Source of the DNA: Bradysia coprophila
Taxonomy: Eukaryota > Arthropoda > Insecta > Diptera > Sciaridae
Assembly: GCF_014529535.1 (NCBI RefSeq)
Contig: NW_023503371.1
Span: 186,001-250,000 of the forward strand
Direction of reading: 5' to 3'
DNA: 64,000 bases
The notes below the pieces were generated by a model that was not told where the DNA came from, did no database searches, and saw nothing but the letters and a program-made list of their open reading frames with translations. Shown in pieces: positions 46,540 to 58,572 of this stretch; position 1 is the first letter of the stretch, and every line of letters starts with the position of its first letter. A program made the translations under genes and the position numbers.

Positions 46540-48599
46540 TTTTTCCCTTTTGTCAGATCCACAGCCGTCGTTTTTGTTGACAAGCAGCAATTAGTGTTCA
46601 CAGTGTTGCCAACATTTAGGAAACAAGCTGTGTTTTATGGCGCGGTTACGGTTGAATTATTTGAATGAGAAAATGTTGAGAAAAATTGTGCAATAGGTAA
46701 AATATTAGACCAACCGAAATAGATTAAGGGTAGCTCGCTTAGTATGTGCTTATTACTTAGGTTGAAAATAAATTCCAAAAGTAAAAACCCACTGCTGACC
46801 GGTAGGGACTACTCGCTTGACGAACGAATATTAGGAGAAAAAATTCCTTTGTTTATCTAGTGTCGAAATATCGGGACTTCGTTGTTCCCTACCAATGCTA
46901 AAAGGCTTTTTTTTAGCGAACGAGAGGTTTCCAGCACGAGACGGATGCCTCTTAGCATGCGTTAGGAAAAATACTTTAGTGTCTCCACGCAGCAAAAAAA
47001 CCATTCCGTTTTGTCTCCGTTTCACGTAAACCACGCCTCTTTACTATTGTTAAAAATGCTTTTTTTTACTGCGATTGCAGTTTTACTCTATTGAACAGAT
47101 CCGTGGATTAAAGGTAACTTGCAGATTGTAACGACACTGAACGAATTTTCTTTATTTCTTTATTTATTGTAAATATTTGTTTTTGAAAAGATCGTTTTTT
47201 ACTGGTTGCGCTTTGCAGCCTTTTTTTCGCTTTTAAATAAAAAAAATTGAAATGACATGCAATTAAGAAAATTTTCTTTATAAAATATTTCGATGCTCAT
47301 CGGTTTGACGTCTCTACTACACGCATTTTACTGAGATCTATTGTATCTTTTGTGTTTACCACAATAGCTCAAACGGATTCTGTTTGACTAGATACAGCTG
47401 CTTCAATAAAAAAATCTTTTCTGTAAGTTGTTCCGGTTTTATGAAAATGCAAAACGATTTGTTTGTATATAGGAAGTCACAGATACCGGTCTAAGTTGAT
47501 GACCTTGAGAAATTCGAATATATTTGACCTTAAAATCTTGTACAGGATTAGGAAGTGTACATAACTAAATAACTATGCTAAATCTATTGAATATTCAGTA
47601 CAGTTCCTAAGACGATTGAATCAGCCGTGGTAGATGTTTTTGCATTTTGTTTTTACAATGAAAGCATTCAGCCAACCAAAAGCTCGGACATAGTTCAGAA
47701 GAATTTTTTTTTCTGTGTTGACACCTGCTACACACGACATAACCAGGCAGCTTTCTAGCTATATACTTCTAATATAAAATAATTTGACCTCCTAATTTTG
47801 TAAACAATATGTATGCGGTTGCCAGAAGCCTTTGAAGGTTCGATTATCGATCTATTGGCACAAAAAATATAAATTCCTCCGAAAAGTCAATATTACAATT
47901 TCGAAAATAACCCAATTCAATAGCGTTGCCGTTCGAAGCGTTGAGGCTGTGGATACAAATTGTTTTAATATAAACTTAGCATAGTTTTCGAACAGTTGAG
48001 GTTGCGGGTACAACTGTTTTAAAAGCTAACACAGTTGAGGCTGCAGGCCACAATATTGTGTTGTTATAACTGGAACACACGCTCAAAAAACGTTCAAAAC
48101 GTCGAACATCAATGTGACTGAAAATATTATTAATAGAAGGCAAACCAGAATAACTATGAACGTTTTGCTCCTAACTTCTGAGTCGATCAATTATTTCGCA
48201 AAACTCAATATTGCCGCAGCAGTGTAAAGTCGCAGCAGTCGATTTTGACCTTACATAGGTATGGCTTTGATTTTGGTGCGAAACGCTTACTAATAAAAAT
48301 ACATGAAACGAATACGTAAACGATTATAACGGGAATGTATTTTCGTCGTCTGCTCCTGCCTGGTTTATTTTACTCTGTCGTGATATTGCCAATAGAAAAC
48401 AAAAGTCCCACGACTCACTGGCAAATACATTTGATAATCATTTGAAGATATTGAAGGCTACAAGTCTCGGATCAACACGTCAGTACATATAGGCAGTCTC
48501 AAATAATACTTTATTCTTCGCTTATACCGTACTCTTTATTAAGTACTAATCTGTATAAAAAAAGTCACACTTTCGCTGTAGAAAATCCGAGATAGATTT
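46540..48599. other. Intergenic, Prp39 5' end to DCAF10 3' end
   Basis: About 2 kb, AT-rich. AATAAA signals on the minus strand at 48535-48540 and 48510-48515 serve DCAF10. GTTGAGGCTG-type words repeat three times at 47940-48045 (AACAGTTGAGG). No gene is supported. Confidence 0.6.
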
Positions 48600-50561
48600 T
48601 CAAAATGTTGGCTGATGCCATACAACCTTTCCGCCCAGGCATCCCGTAACAACAAGTGAATGTCTCGGACTAAATTTGGTACTAACGACGATATCGGAAT
48701 GGCATTTAATGAATTTGATTTCAGTTAGCATTTGTGCTTTATGATTTTCAGGTAGAGCATTCGGTATTTCCGTACACGTGTCCGAGAATGCCAGCAAACG
48801 AAATCCCATTCCATGCGGTGAACCGATAATCCGTCCATCCGACGAGAAACACAATTCCTTGATGAAACCTTTGCCCCGGTTCGGCTCTTGGATAAAGTAC
48901 AGCATTCGTTTCTCATTTTGCGACATGATCATCATGTCGTGGAACGGTTTCTGATTGTCGACGCCGGTCTCATCGGACGATGTGTCGTTATGGTCTAACA
49001 GCCGTACCGGTAGCACACCGCTTCGAATGCCATAAATACCGTAAACATTTGTCGTGCCCACGCCGGTCGTACTGCGTCTTCGCAAACCTAGAGCTCTTTC
49101 GCGAAAAGTCATTTCAGCTGCCCAAATGTCAGGATGGTGTAACGGTTCGATTTCAGCCGGTACATTCCGCGGCGGTTGTGTCACACGCGGTCCATCCTCA
49201 TCGCTGCTGGTTGAACTACTCTCACCAACCAAATTGTTTTCGTTCAAATTGCTGGACAAATCCTCGTCGTCGACATTTGCCCATTCCTGAATGTCATGGA
49301 CGCAAGTCCATTCCGAGGTTTCATCGTAGCTAATATTTCGACTAAGGGCACACCATCCTTGCGGGTGAATCTGTTTTGATGGACGTAGAATTGAGCATCA
49401 ATAGAAATCACTTTAATGTTGGGAAAATCTTTCACTGACCTGAAGTGAACTTATAACTTCTGCATCATTTTCACGCGGAAAATCGCTTATAAGCTCAACT
49501 CTGTTTCTTTGTACAGACTTGGAAAATAAGTGTTTGAAACTGGCAGCATACGGAATTAACTGTCGTCCTAGTTGCATCAGTCGATGAATATTTGGCTGGA
49601 AAATTTGGATAAAAAAAAAATCAACGGATCACACAACTGCTTACTCGAATACAATTTGGAATATTAGAAACTTTGGACGTTTGTTATTCTACGCTCAAAG
49701 TTCGGTGTGGCAAGTCAATTCGTTATCGTAGGATGTCATTGATTTTATTACTTACCCTAAATCCATGTAAGTCCTTGGCTAACATTTGCAAATCCAGATT
49801 ATGCACAATAATCAAATATCCACCAGTCGTACAGATGACCAGCTTACTGGCATCCGGACTTATACGACATCGCATCAATCCAGCGGTGTGAAATACTTTT
49901 TGATATGTGTAGCCCTGTTCGGTACTGGAATTTATGTCCCACGTGAAAATGCTTCCATCAAAACCTGAGGTGACGAGCAAATTGTCTTTCTTTGAATATT
50001 CTATGTTCTTCACCCAATTCAAATGGCCATGCAGTGAACGAACTTTCGATTTGAGATTCCTCGTATCCCATAGAGCTACCGTAGAATCATCACTGCATGT
50101 TGCGAACAGACGACCGTCAATGAACCTAAACAAATCGACGAATATTGTGGCAAAGGTGATCGGATAAGCAATTTAGGTTTTTTTTTCTTACTTGACGCAG
50201 TTGACACAATCGGAGTGAGCATTTGGGATAGAATTTGTTTTGCGATTTGTTATCGGGTCGAATAGCACGACCGATTTCTTTTCACATGCAGCGACTAGCA
50301 ATGATCTGAAATGCGGACAGACCGAATTACAATTGATTCGGAAGTAACGCAATTCCGCATGAAACCCGAATTGATCAAATTGACCTACCCATCTGGAGAA
50401 AATTCTAAATTATAAACGCCACCGTGTTCGGACGACGGGTCTGTCCAATTGTTGTATGGTTCAATGGACGAATAAATTGATTTATGAATGGTGTCCTCTT
50501 CGCCGATGTGTTTATTTATGTTTCCTTGTTCCCGTTTATTTAACCAAGAAAATATAGTCAT
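48600..50561 (-). CDS. DCAF10: DDB1- and CUL4-associated factor 10 (WD40 protein)
   Basis: Predicted substrate receptor of CUL4-DDB1 ubiquitin ligase. Five exons (minus): 50389-50561, 50192-50305, 49756-50125, 49440-49595, 48600-49370; 1584 nt, 527 residues (human 559). Opens MTIFSWLNKRE; IYSSIEPYNNWTDPSSEHGG and YNLEFSPDG follow, as in human DCAF10. WD40 blades are seen as AHSDCVNCVKFIDGRLFATC, SDDSTVALWDTRNLKSKV, LHGHLNWVKNIEY, LVTSGFDGSIFTWDI and the C-terminal SPRHSLVVTGCLGGKVVWH. A disordered Ser/Asp/Glu insert (about 315-345) sits between blades, as in the family. The exon 5 acceptor AACAG|ATTCAC gives IHPQGW and TSEWTCVHDIQEW, both conserved. All phases close. Human has a longer Pro/Gly-rich N-terminus, absent here. 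Confidence 0.95.
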
Positions 50562-50875
50562 TGCCTTCGGGGTTTCGATAAGACAAAGATGTCTTTAGGT
50601 ACAATCTACACAATTATATCACATGCAAAGGATTTAGAAATGGAAATTCATTTCTAAACAAAGAGATCGGTGTATAAGTTGAGGTAAAATTAATTATAAA
50701 ATATGCAAATTTCTACGATTTTATAAAACTTTTTTTGGCCAACAAAATAACTAAACAGATTGCACACATGAAAATGAGATTTGAGCCGATTCTATTTTAT
50801 GTCAAAAAACGTCATAAAAAGAGAAAAATTATGGTAGCGGCGGCGGCATGTATCACGCCATCAGTGCACCTATGT

Positions 50876-50970
50876 CTTAATGTTTTGCACGAAGACAATG
50901 GTGCAAAACATTAAGGTGAAACGATCGGTTTTAATGTTTTGCCCCATTGTCTTCGTGCAAAACATTAAAA
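50876..50970. repeat. Nested palindrome upstream of DCAF10
   Basis: Left arm CTTAATGTTTTGCACGAAGA...GTGCAAAACATTAAG is itself a dyad, and the right arm (50929-50970) is its inverted copy. The full structure can fold either as two small hairpins or as one 40-base stem. It lies about 315 bases upstream of the DCAF10 start. Confidence 0.7.
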
Positions 50971-51894
50971 GAAATCGATATATTTAATCGATACCAAAAG
51001 CAGCAGCGAGATGTGTTTTTTTATAGCGATGTGTTAAAGTCACAATGTCGCCACTACGAAAAAAATAAAAATTCTATTTCATTTCCTCTGGAAGCAGAAT
51101 ATGAAAAATATTCAAAAAGGTTCAAGCGAATTTCCTTATTGGAAATCAATAGATTGTACTTGAAAAATTTGTTATTTTGACCGGTGTCAAAATAGAAATT
51201 TTCCAAACAAACATTAACTTATACATACTGGCTGAAGGGAGCTTTAAATCTTATTTTCAGTACCCAACACTAATGTAGGAAAAAGTATGAACGAAATTAA
51301 GGTGTGTCCAACAAAAGCCTCGTACTTAGACCAATATTTTTAATATTTTTGCTTTTTGTTTTTGATATAATTGTTCTAACATTCAGAGGCGTTAGTAGGA
51401 AATCGGCCATTTATTTTTTAAGTTAAAAACAAGGCTTAATTAAGAGGGCAACTATCAAAAGCTTAACGCATACATGCATTGGTGGAAAATTATACGAAAT
51501 ATGTATCTTATACAAACTGATGTTGGGGCCACATTTCGTTGTAAAAATTTCCTCTCTAGGTATAATTACTCTTAGGGTCGGACTCAGGTCAAAAATGCAT
51601 CGGTTAAAAATTGACCTTATCTTGTTTTTGACCTGGTGATTTAAGTCGACCTGGATTTGCTGCTTGTGTAATAAGAAAACGAAAGATAAGTTCCAGCAAG
51701 TAGTAATATTTATTTAGTAATTGACTAGACACCCTCAAAGGAATTTCCGCAATATCCGGTAAATAATTGTAATGCCATTACAAGGAATTGACTGTAAATA
51801 CGCGGAATTGGATAATAGATCGACAAAAAGTACCTGGGAATTCAAAACAATACTATTTCCTTTTTGTTTTAATTGTAAAATCTTCCGCGCAATA

Positions 51895-52017
51895 CAGTGA
51901 ACGACATCTCAAATGTCTCACTGTCATTTTTTTCAGAGAATGTCATTGTGAATTTGCAATGACACAATAAAATTCTCAGAAAAATTTGCAGGGAGACATT
52001 TGAGATGTCGTTCACTG
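51895..52017. mobile_element. Tc1/mariner-type MITE, 123 bases
   Basis: Perfect 28-base or near-perfect inverted ends CAGTGAACGACATCTCAAAT, flanked by TA on both sides (51893-51894, 52018-52019). A CAGTG end with a TA target is the Tc1 hallmark. The interior also pairs partly (AATGTCATTGTG / AATGACA). Non-coding; the identical arms suggest a recent insertion. Confidence 0.85.
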
Positions 52018-52267
52018 TACTTAAAAGCGTACAGTTTTAATCTGTTCCATTTTAGAATAAGTCCAACGTACTTTATGTTCAAAAAAATGCAGACTCAAGG
52101 TTAAATAGTATACTTTTTTGATAAGGCAATTATTGTCATTTCCGAATAAAGCGCTAATATCGAAGAAATGTATTGTACGTAATGGTTCTAATAAAATGAG
52201 TCACAAATACGGGAAGCTACAACATAGCTGTTCCAAATTTTAGTTAGCCTGACGATTCTTTTTTCAG

Positions 52268-52497
52268 AATGCTTAAGCGTTTCAGAATGATCTGTTCATT
52301 TCAAAACGCCTGCCTCATAAGCACATTAGCGTTCAAAACGTCTATAGAAAAGCGTTTCAAAATGATCTGTTCATTTCCAAACGTCTATTGAGAAGCGTTG
52401 CAAAATGATCTCTTCATTCACGGCACTGCTACTAGCGTAGCAGAGCTGTGCTTCATTTCAAATCGAGTATAAAAAAGCGTTTCAGCATGATCTGTTC
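52268..52497. repeat. AAGCGTTTCAGAATGATCTG repeat
   Basis: Four imperfect copies of a unit containing GCGTTTCAGAATGATCTGTT and then CATTTCAAAACGTCT, spaced about 75 bases on average. Non-coding. Confidence 0.7.
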
Positions 52498-53139
52498 ACA
52501 CACTTTTATCGTGAGTCACCAACTATTTCGCACGAGAAAACATGCCGCAATGGAATTGAATAACAACGCATAATATTTCGAAAATTCGTGGAGGAAAAAT
52601 TAATGAACCTAAGAGCAACATAATTCGAAATAAAATTAAAACTCCCTAACATTGTCATATTGGAGTTGCGGGAAACGACGAATATGTATCAAGAAACACA
52701 GAAAAACAAGCTGCGGTTTTACTTAAAAATCATTTGTCGAAGCCAAACAAAATTCATTGTTGACTGTTTCAACTTTTTATCTGCAATTTTACTTTATCGC
52801 CACTCCCTAAAATCAGTAACAACACATACCTGACGTAGGAACCAAGGGTGTATGTAAACTAGAGTAAATTCACTCAGATCAACGCAATACAAAATAAGAG
52901 ACTTTTTGACCGTTAAAAAATCTGTTCTTGTGGATTCTTGGAGTGCGTTGCTCAGATACATTAACGCGTACCAGAACGCGTCCCAAAGAGAGGGTATCTA
53001 GCATTTTTAGCGTATACATCTCACCAAACTGTCGTTGAATCAAATTTAATCCACAAAACAACTCAATGTAAGTCCGAATACAAATTTTATTTACCACAAA
53101 CTTATAAAATTGATAAATTAATTCCAAAATAAATTATTT

Positions 53140-56104
53140 CTATGGAGAATTATTTTGAATCCGCTTCCATTTCATACGTCTGTTCTGGAACCAAACTTTT
53201 ACCTAAAACACAATCATTTACAATTTCTGTCTTCTCATTACATTTCAAGAATATTTTTCATTACCTGCCGTTCGGTCAATTCTAATGCAACCGCGATTTC
53301 GTATCGTCGCAACCGTGAGAGGTAGTTCGAATGATTGAATTCGGCTTCAAGTTCCTGAACTTGTAGTTTTGTGAACGCCGTACGTTCCTTGCGATTACTG
53401 GGATAATTATGAGGTTGAACTGGATTGCTGGCATTGCCTTAAATTATCATAAAATTTCTCGTCATATTATGTCATGTATGTTCGCAGACTAACCTACACA
53501 TTGTCACACATTGTCACACATTGTCACATTGTGACAGAGCTATATCAGTAATTATGTTTCGAATTTATTGTGAGACCTCATGAGGTACACAATAGTGAAG
53601 TGAAGGGTATACTTCATAAGGCAAACATTTATGCAAACTAGGCACGAAAAAAGATAGCTCAATTATTTTACAATAGCTCAATTCCCGGCTCAATTTATTG
53701 TAAAATTCGGATAAAAGTATCGATCGTTAAATATATTGTAGCTCCGACACTAATTTTTTGATCGGATAAATTTAACTTACAATTTTACCTAAAAGGGCTA
53801 TATAAGATTTAATAAAGAATACTGCTCTTAACGCAATATTTACTGATGTTAATAACGAAATAGAGTTCATTAGTATCAGCCCAGGCCCAGGTCCAAAATT
53901 CACGCGTGTGAATTTTGTTGATGCGAGTCCAGAGTTATGGAACTGACTGTACATGCTTCCGAAACCTAAACCAATTTTCTTGTTTTCCTTAGGGTGTGCA
54001 ATATGCCACTTTCGACCATATGGAATAATAACTATCTCAACACAGAACCTAGTTCTATCCACTTCATTTTTAATAAATCAACACAGAATTTTTATCGTAA
54101 ATCACGGAAATTTACTTCTGATTCATTTTACTATTGCGTGTGGTTCTACTTTCCTTCTTTTTTTTTTAAATTAATCAACTAAGTACAGCGCCAGCAGTAA
54201 TAAGAATTTAATTTCTTAAAATTTCTACCAAACAGCAGAATGTTTTCCGTTTTCATTTCTGGCATGAATTACGACAATGATTCATTTATGGACTAAAAAC
54301 TGTGATTCAGATCATGACCTAACCTTTACTCCACTATATATGGAATTTATGGAATTAACAGCATGTGTGTTTCAACAAGAAACACAACACCAACATCATC
54401 TCAATAATGTGCAAAATATCCGAAATAAAATACGAATCGGAAATAGAAATTTAGTTGAGTTATTTCATTACTGTTGTGTCGCGTTTTATGTTAATTTATG
54501 AGGCTCTTCAGTTGCACAATTCGTTTTCTGGTTTTTCGGCTCCACACAAGGCCATTCAATTGGTGTAAATATCTTTCAATGGAAATAAGACTCAGATGAC
54601 TTCTCACTTCAATTTTGATTTTCGTAACGGAAGGTACAGGCCAGGGCCTATTCTCTGGTAAATTTATTTGGACAAATATACTCAAGTATATCAAAATCTC
54701 CTGAGATTTCTAAAATTTACCAAAAAATCCCTGGTACAAGCTCCTTTCCAATTTATGGAATTAGGACGGAACCATAGAATTTAGTGACACATTTTGTGGC
54801 TTAGACATTCTTGAACTCTATTTTTTACCATGATGGCTCATTATTGTACACAAAAGAAGACCATGTTATCCGAGGTGGAAACCTCAGTTAATCAGTTAAT
54901 CTGTTAATCAGAAACATAAGTTTTGTGAATCCAAACTGTTAATCGATGATTAAACATTGATTAACCGCTATATTTCACGTTTATTTGTAGTTTTGTGATG
55001 ATTCTCCCGGTCAAATGCTGGTAAATCATGAATTCATCATCATGTTAATCACTGGTTAATCATGTTAATCACATCAATAAAAAAGAGTAGTTTCCCCTTC
55101 GATGTTATCTTCTACACAGTTTTATACATTTGCATTTGTTGCATGGCTTTCGTGTCCTTTCAGATATACTTTAGAGCTTTTATAGCACTTTAAATACTAC
55201 CAGATCAAAGAGTTATCAAACCTTCAACGCGTTGCCGGTTATTGTGACTTGTCAACTTTAGGCACATCGGAACGTGCTAAGGGAGTCGAGGAATACCTCC
55301 AAATAAATATCTAAAAATCAAAAATTTCGGACTATATTGGACTATGTCACACCTTTCCCAACCATCGATTTCTTACAAAACACCTGTCTAATATTCTTTC
55401 TATACTCTACCGATGAATCATTGTTGCTTTAGATTTTTAAAGATCCTTCCACTAGCACTAGGGTAACGGCACCGATTACAATCACTCTTTATTTCTATTC
55501 CGAGTCCCTGTTTTGTCTCTCTCATGCATAGAGTTGTTCCACTCGTTTTTCTCTTTCAGAGCCCGTTACCCTAACTTTGCAAAAAGTTAAAGGTTCCCAT
55601 AAAATACTTAAAATTTTTTTTAGAAAATTTACCGATTTCATCATTATTCGCTTCATCGATCTCGCGTAAATGACCGAAACTTTTATCCTTCGTTGCAAGT
55701 GATATCGGAATATCAAATTCGTAATTGATACTTTCATCCATCGGATAATGTATTGTTTCCTCCAATGTTCCAATGTTCATCAAATCATGATGGTTAGCTG
55801 TCGGATTGGAATTCATTTTACCGTAATGCAAATCCGTTGGCTTGGCTAAGTAATATTTTTCATAATTACTCGAGTGTTCACAGGCATTCGTGGAACTTTT
55901 GAAATAATATTCACATTGAACACTTTTGTTGTTTACATTTCCGATGAACGGAAAATGCTTACTGTACGGAACCGTTTGATTGTTGCACTTTAACTGAACA
56001 TTAGATGCACGCAAATTATTTGCTTCGTTGAAATAATCTTCCGGTATTCGAACGAATTGCATATTATCCTTTTCACATTTGATGGATGGATTTGGTGTAA
56101 ACAT
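53140..56104 (-). CDS. btn: Meox-family homeodomain transcription factor, buttonless
   Basis: DNA-binding regulator; Drosophila buttonless specifies dorsal median cells and its vertebrate Meox relatives act in somite and muscle development. Three exons (minus): 55633-56104, 53265-53437 and 53140-53202; 708 nt, 235 residues. The homeodomain spans 172-231 and is assigned to Meox by [37 protein letters not shown] and [21 protein letters not shown]50 and N51 of helix 3 are present. An intron splits it before VKVWFQ, and only four residues follow, like the short fly protein. The 170-residue N-terminus is Asn/Tyr-rich with no recognised motif. The ATG at 56104 is the first in frame. PolyA signal 53086-53091. 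The 2.2-kb first intron holds no visible element. Confidence 0.94.
53438..55632. other. First intron of buttonless
   Basis: AT-rich intron. TCACACATTGTCACACATTG occurs as a three-copy short tandem at about 53497-53528, just past the homeodomain exon on the genomic left side. GTTAATCA-type words cluster at 54893-54960 and 55050-55075. No gene. Confidence 0.6.
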
Positions 56105-57600
56105 TTTCAAATTAAATTTATTTCAAACAAAATTATGCGCAGAAATCGATCGATATGATTTTATGCGTAATACACTCACGCACTAAGAGTTTCGTTAATT
56201 TTTTGAGACACGACACAATGTGTTTATGTATGTCAACAGTATAATTCAGTATCTCAGTAAGAACTAACTGAAAGACACTTTTCCAAAGTCGTTTTCACTT
56301 AGTTCTTATTCGTTTATTATACTAAAATGCCATCTTCGTCGATCGACCAATCATATGGCTCGATCTGACTATGTAAGTGATAGATTAATTACAGTTTTTA
56401 TTTCATCAGGCAAGTCTGGGAACACAAAATAATATTTTTTTTCAGTTTTATTTATTTTATTATTATTGCAGTGATTCGAAAACGTTCGATCAGGATTAAC
56501 AAAATATAATAAAGAGATGGAACCATTTATGTTTCAGCACTCGTTTCCTGTCGTTGTGTATAAGTTGTGAGACTTTAACCATTTTTATTTATTGACGATT
56601 TGCCTTGTTTCAATTGCAGTATAGTGAATAAATTTTAAATTATAACAACGTTAAGGAACCATTCGCTAAGTACGCACACAGAAATGTGTATCCGATTTTA
56701 GACAGCCCTCACCCACGTACACTGTTTGGATTTTTTTTTTGATGCGTACTCTTTAGACTCCTCACTTAGAAGCGTAAGTGTTTTGTGAATGTAACCCAAT
56801 GTGGACTTTCATACGAAAGTGTAAGGGTAAAGATAGGATTGATTTATGTGATCGTAATCGGTAATTGCTCCTGATGAAAATCACAAGCTGTGAGAAAACT
56901 ACTGAAAACGTGGTAGCTAATTCATTTATGATAGCTAACAAAAGTGTTTTATGCTTTGCTGTGTTTACCATCAACAGTCGAGTCTTAGAATGTATTGAAC
57001 TGTTTTTAGTTTTTAATTTTAATTTTTGTTTTGTGGCTTCGTTGAAAACTTTTTTAAACAAGTTGCAAAAGGATGAAAGTCAGGTCTCAGGTCCTATTTT
57101 CGTCAGATTTTTCTAATTCATATAATTTTCACAGACTTACCAAGAATTTTCGAATTTACAATTAGCAATATTTTGCAAATTACTCAAAATTTGAACAAAT
57201 TTTGGGAAATCAATTTACTGATTAAAATGTTAGTGCCAAGCATGAAGGCAGTCAGAAAACTTTTGTGTTGGTTCGCGTAAAAAGAGTTAAGGTCATCGAT
57301 ACCGAAGCTATGGTCCACAAGTAGCAAAAAATAAGAAAGGTAACACTTCCAAATTAGGAATTATATTGCGAGTGACAGTATCCATTTAATTGAAAAAACT
57401 GGGTGGACTAGTCTATACCTGTGAAGTATCGCCAAAAAAAACCTCCAAAATTTTTATAATCTACCGATTTTCTGCTGGTAGACGAAACGGGAAACGGTCA
57501 AAATGTCTACGCAAAAATATCTAACGAACAAAAACTCTAACGACGAATTATCTAAGTACAATAATGTCTACACTATCGAAATATCTATCAGGTTAAATAT
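56105..57600. other. Upstream of buttonless, no gene
   Basis: AT-rich DNA that should contain the buttonless promoter. From about 57480 a run of AAATGTCTA, AAAATATCTAACG and AATATCTA words starts; it recurs in opposite orientation at 58500-58570. No coding sequence recognised. Confidence 0.55.
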
Positions 57601-57644
57601 CTATGAACACAAACACTAATAACACATTCAGTTCTAACGTATGA

Positions 57645-58232
57645 TTGTATATATTGTATTGTATTGAGTATATCGAATACATCGACTATATTCTAGTATA
57701 TCGAGTATATTCGATTGTATTCGAGTATAGCGTCTATATCCGAGTATATCGAGTACATCGCATATATCCGAATATATCGAGTACATCTGCTATATCCGAG
57801 TATATTCGATTGTATTCAAGTAAATTGAGTACATCGACTACATCCGAGTATATCGAGAACATCGCCTATATCCGAGTATATCGAGTTCATCGATTATATC
57901 CGAGTATATTGTCTATATCCGACTATATCGTGTACATCGACTATATCCGACCATATCTAGTATATTCGATTGTACTCGAGTATATTGAGTACATCGACTA
58001 CATCCGAATATTTCGAGTACATCGCCTATATCCAAGTATATCGAGTTCATCAATTATATCCGAGTATATGGAGTACATTGACTATATCCGATTATATTCG
58101 AGTACGTCGTCTATATCCGAGTATATCGAGTACATCGCCTATATCCAAGTACATCTAGTACATCGCCTATATCCGAGTATATGGAGTATATCGACTACAT
58201 CCTGTTATATTCATTTCTATTCGAGTATATAA
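57645..58232. repeat. TATATCGAGTACATCGACTA satellite
   Basis: About 590 bases of 14-30-base tandem units such as TCGAGTACATCGACTATATC and CCGAGTATAT. One frame stays open for 195 codons (repeating SEYIEYIDYIRVYRVH), because the unit lacks stops in that frame. No start context, promoter or splice signal supports a protein, so it is annotated as a satellite. Confidence 0.85.
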
Positions 58233-58286
58233 AACAAGTACAACATCGCAAATGCGAATAATATTAGGAGTTGTATAAAATAGTTA

Positions 58287-58387
58287 GCGCCGCAGGCCGT
58301 GAAGAACATGGAAAAATAAAAAAGCGGGGTCGAGGGGCGGCAGCCCCCGCTGAGGGGGGTCAAGGGGGGAGAATCCCCCCTTGAATG
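58287..58387. repeat. GC-rich double hairpin
   Basis: AGCGGGG...CCCCCGCT forms one stem (58323-58351) and GGGGGG...CCCCCC a second (58354-58380). Preceded by GCGCCGCAGGC, which also occurs at 18356. Strongly different in base composition from its surroundings. Confidence 0.7.
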
Positions 58388-58572
58388 CAATAACAGAAGT
58401 TGACATCTTGCAAAGTTTTTGTCAAAATTCCCACATTGCCAACTATTGTTATTTCGTCCAATATTTATTTTCGCCTTAGTTATTGTGACTTTCTAAATTT
58501 TGGATGTAGATATTTTGGCTTTAGACATTTTGTCCGTTAGACATTTTTACTTAGACATTTTAACCTAGAGCC

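Larger units (their letters stand above)
50562..53139. other. Intergenic, DCAF10 to buttonless
   Basis: About 2.6 kb. Contains a nested hairpin (50876-50970), a Tc1-type MITE (51895-52017) and an imperfect tandem repeat (52268-52497). The buttonless polyA signal is at 53086-53091. An open frame at 50947-51180 starts inside the hairpin and is not called. Confidence 0.65.
57480..58572. repeat. Repeat region bounded by TGTCTA/TAGACA words
   Basis: Left boundary words AAAATGTCTACGC and AAATATCTAACG (57500-57600) face right boundary words TAGATATTTTGGC and TAGACATTTTGTCC (58505-58560), a loose inverted arrangement. Between them lie the TATATCGAGTA satellite and a GC-rich hairpin (58318-58387). 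It may be one composite element of about 1.1 kb. Confidence 0.45.

Noticed and set aside
50947-51180. 77-codon frame near DCAF10
   Set aside because: It begins inside a foldback element and has a Lys/Asn/Tyr-rich composition expected of AT-rich random sequence.
57645-58232. 195-codon open frame as a Tyr/Ile-rich protein
   Set aside because: It consists only of satellite units; another frame of the same DNA is also partly open, and there is no promoter, splice or start context.
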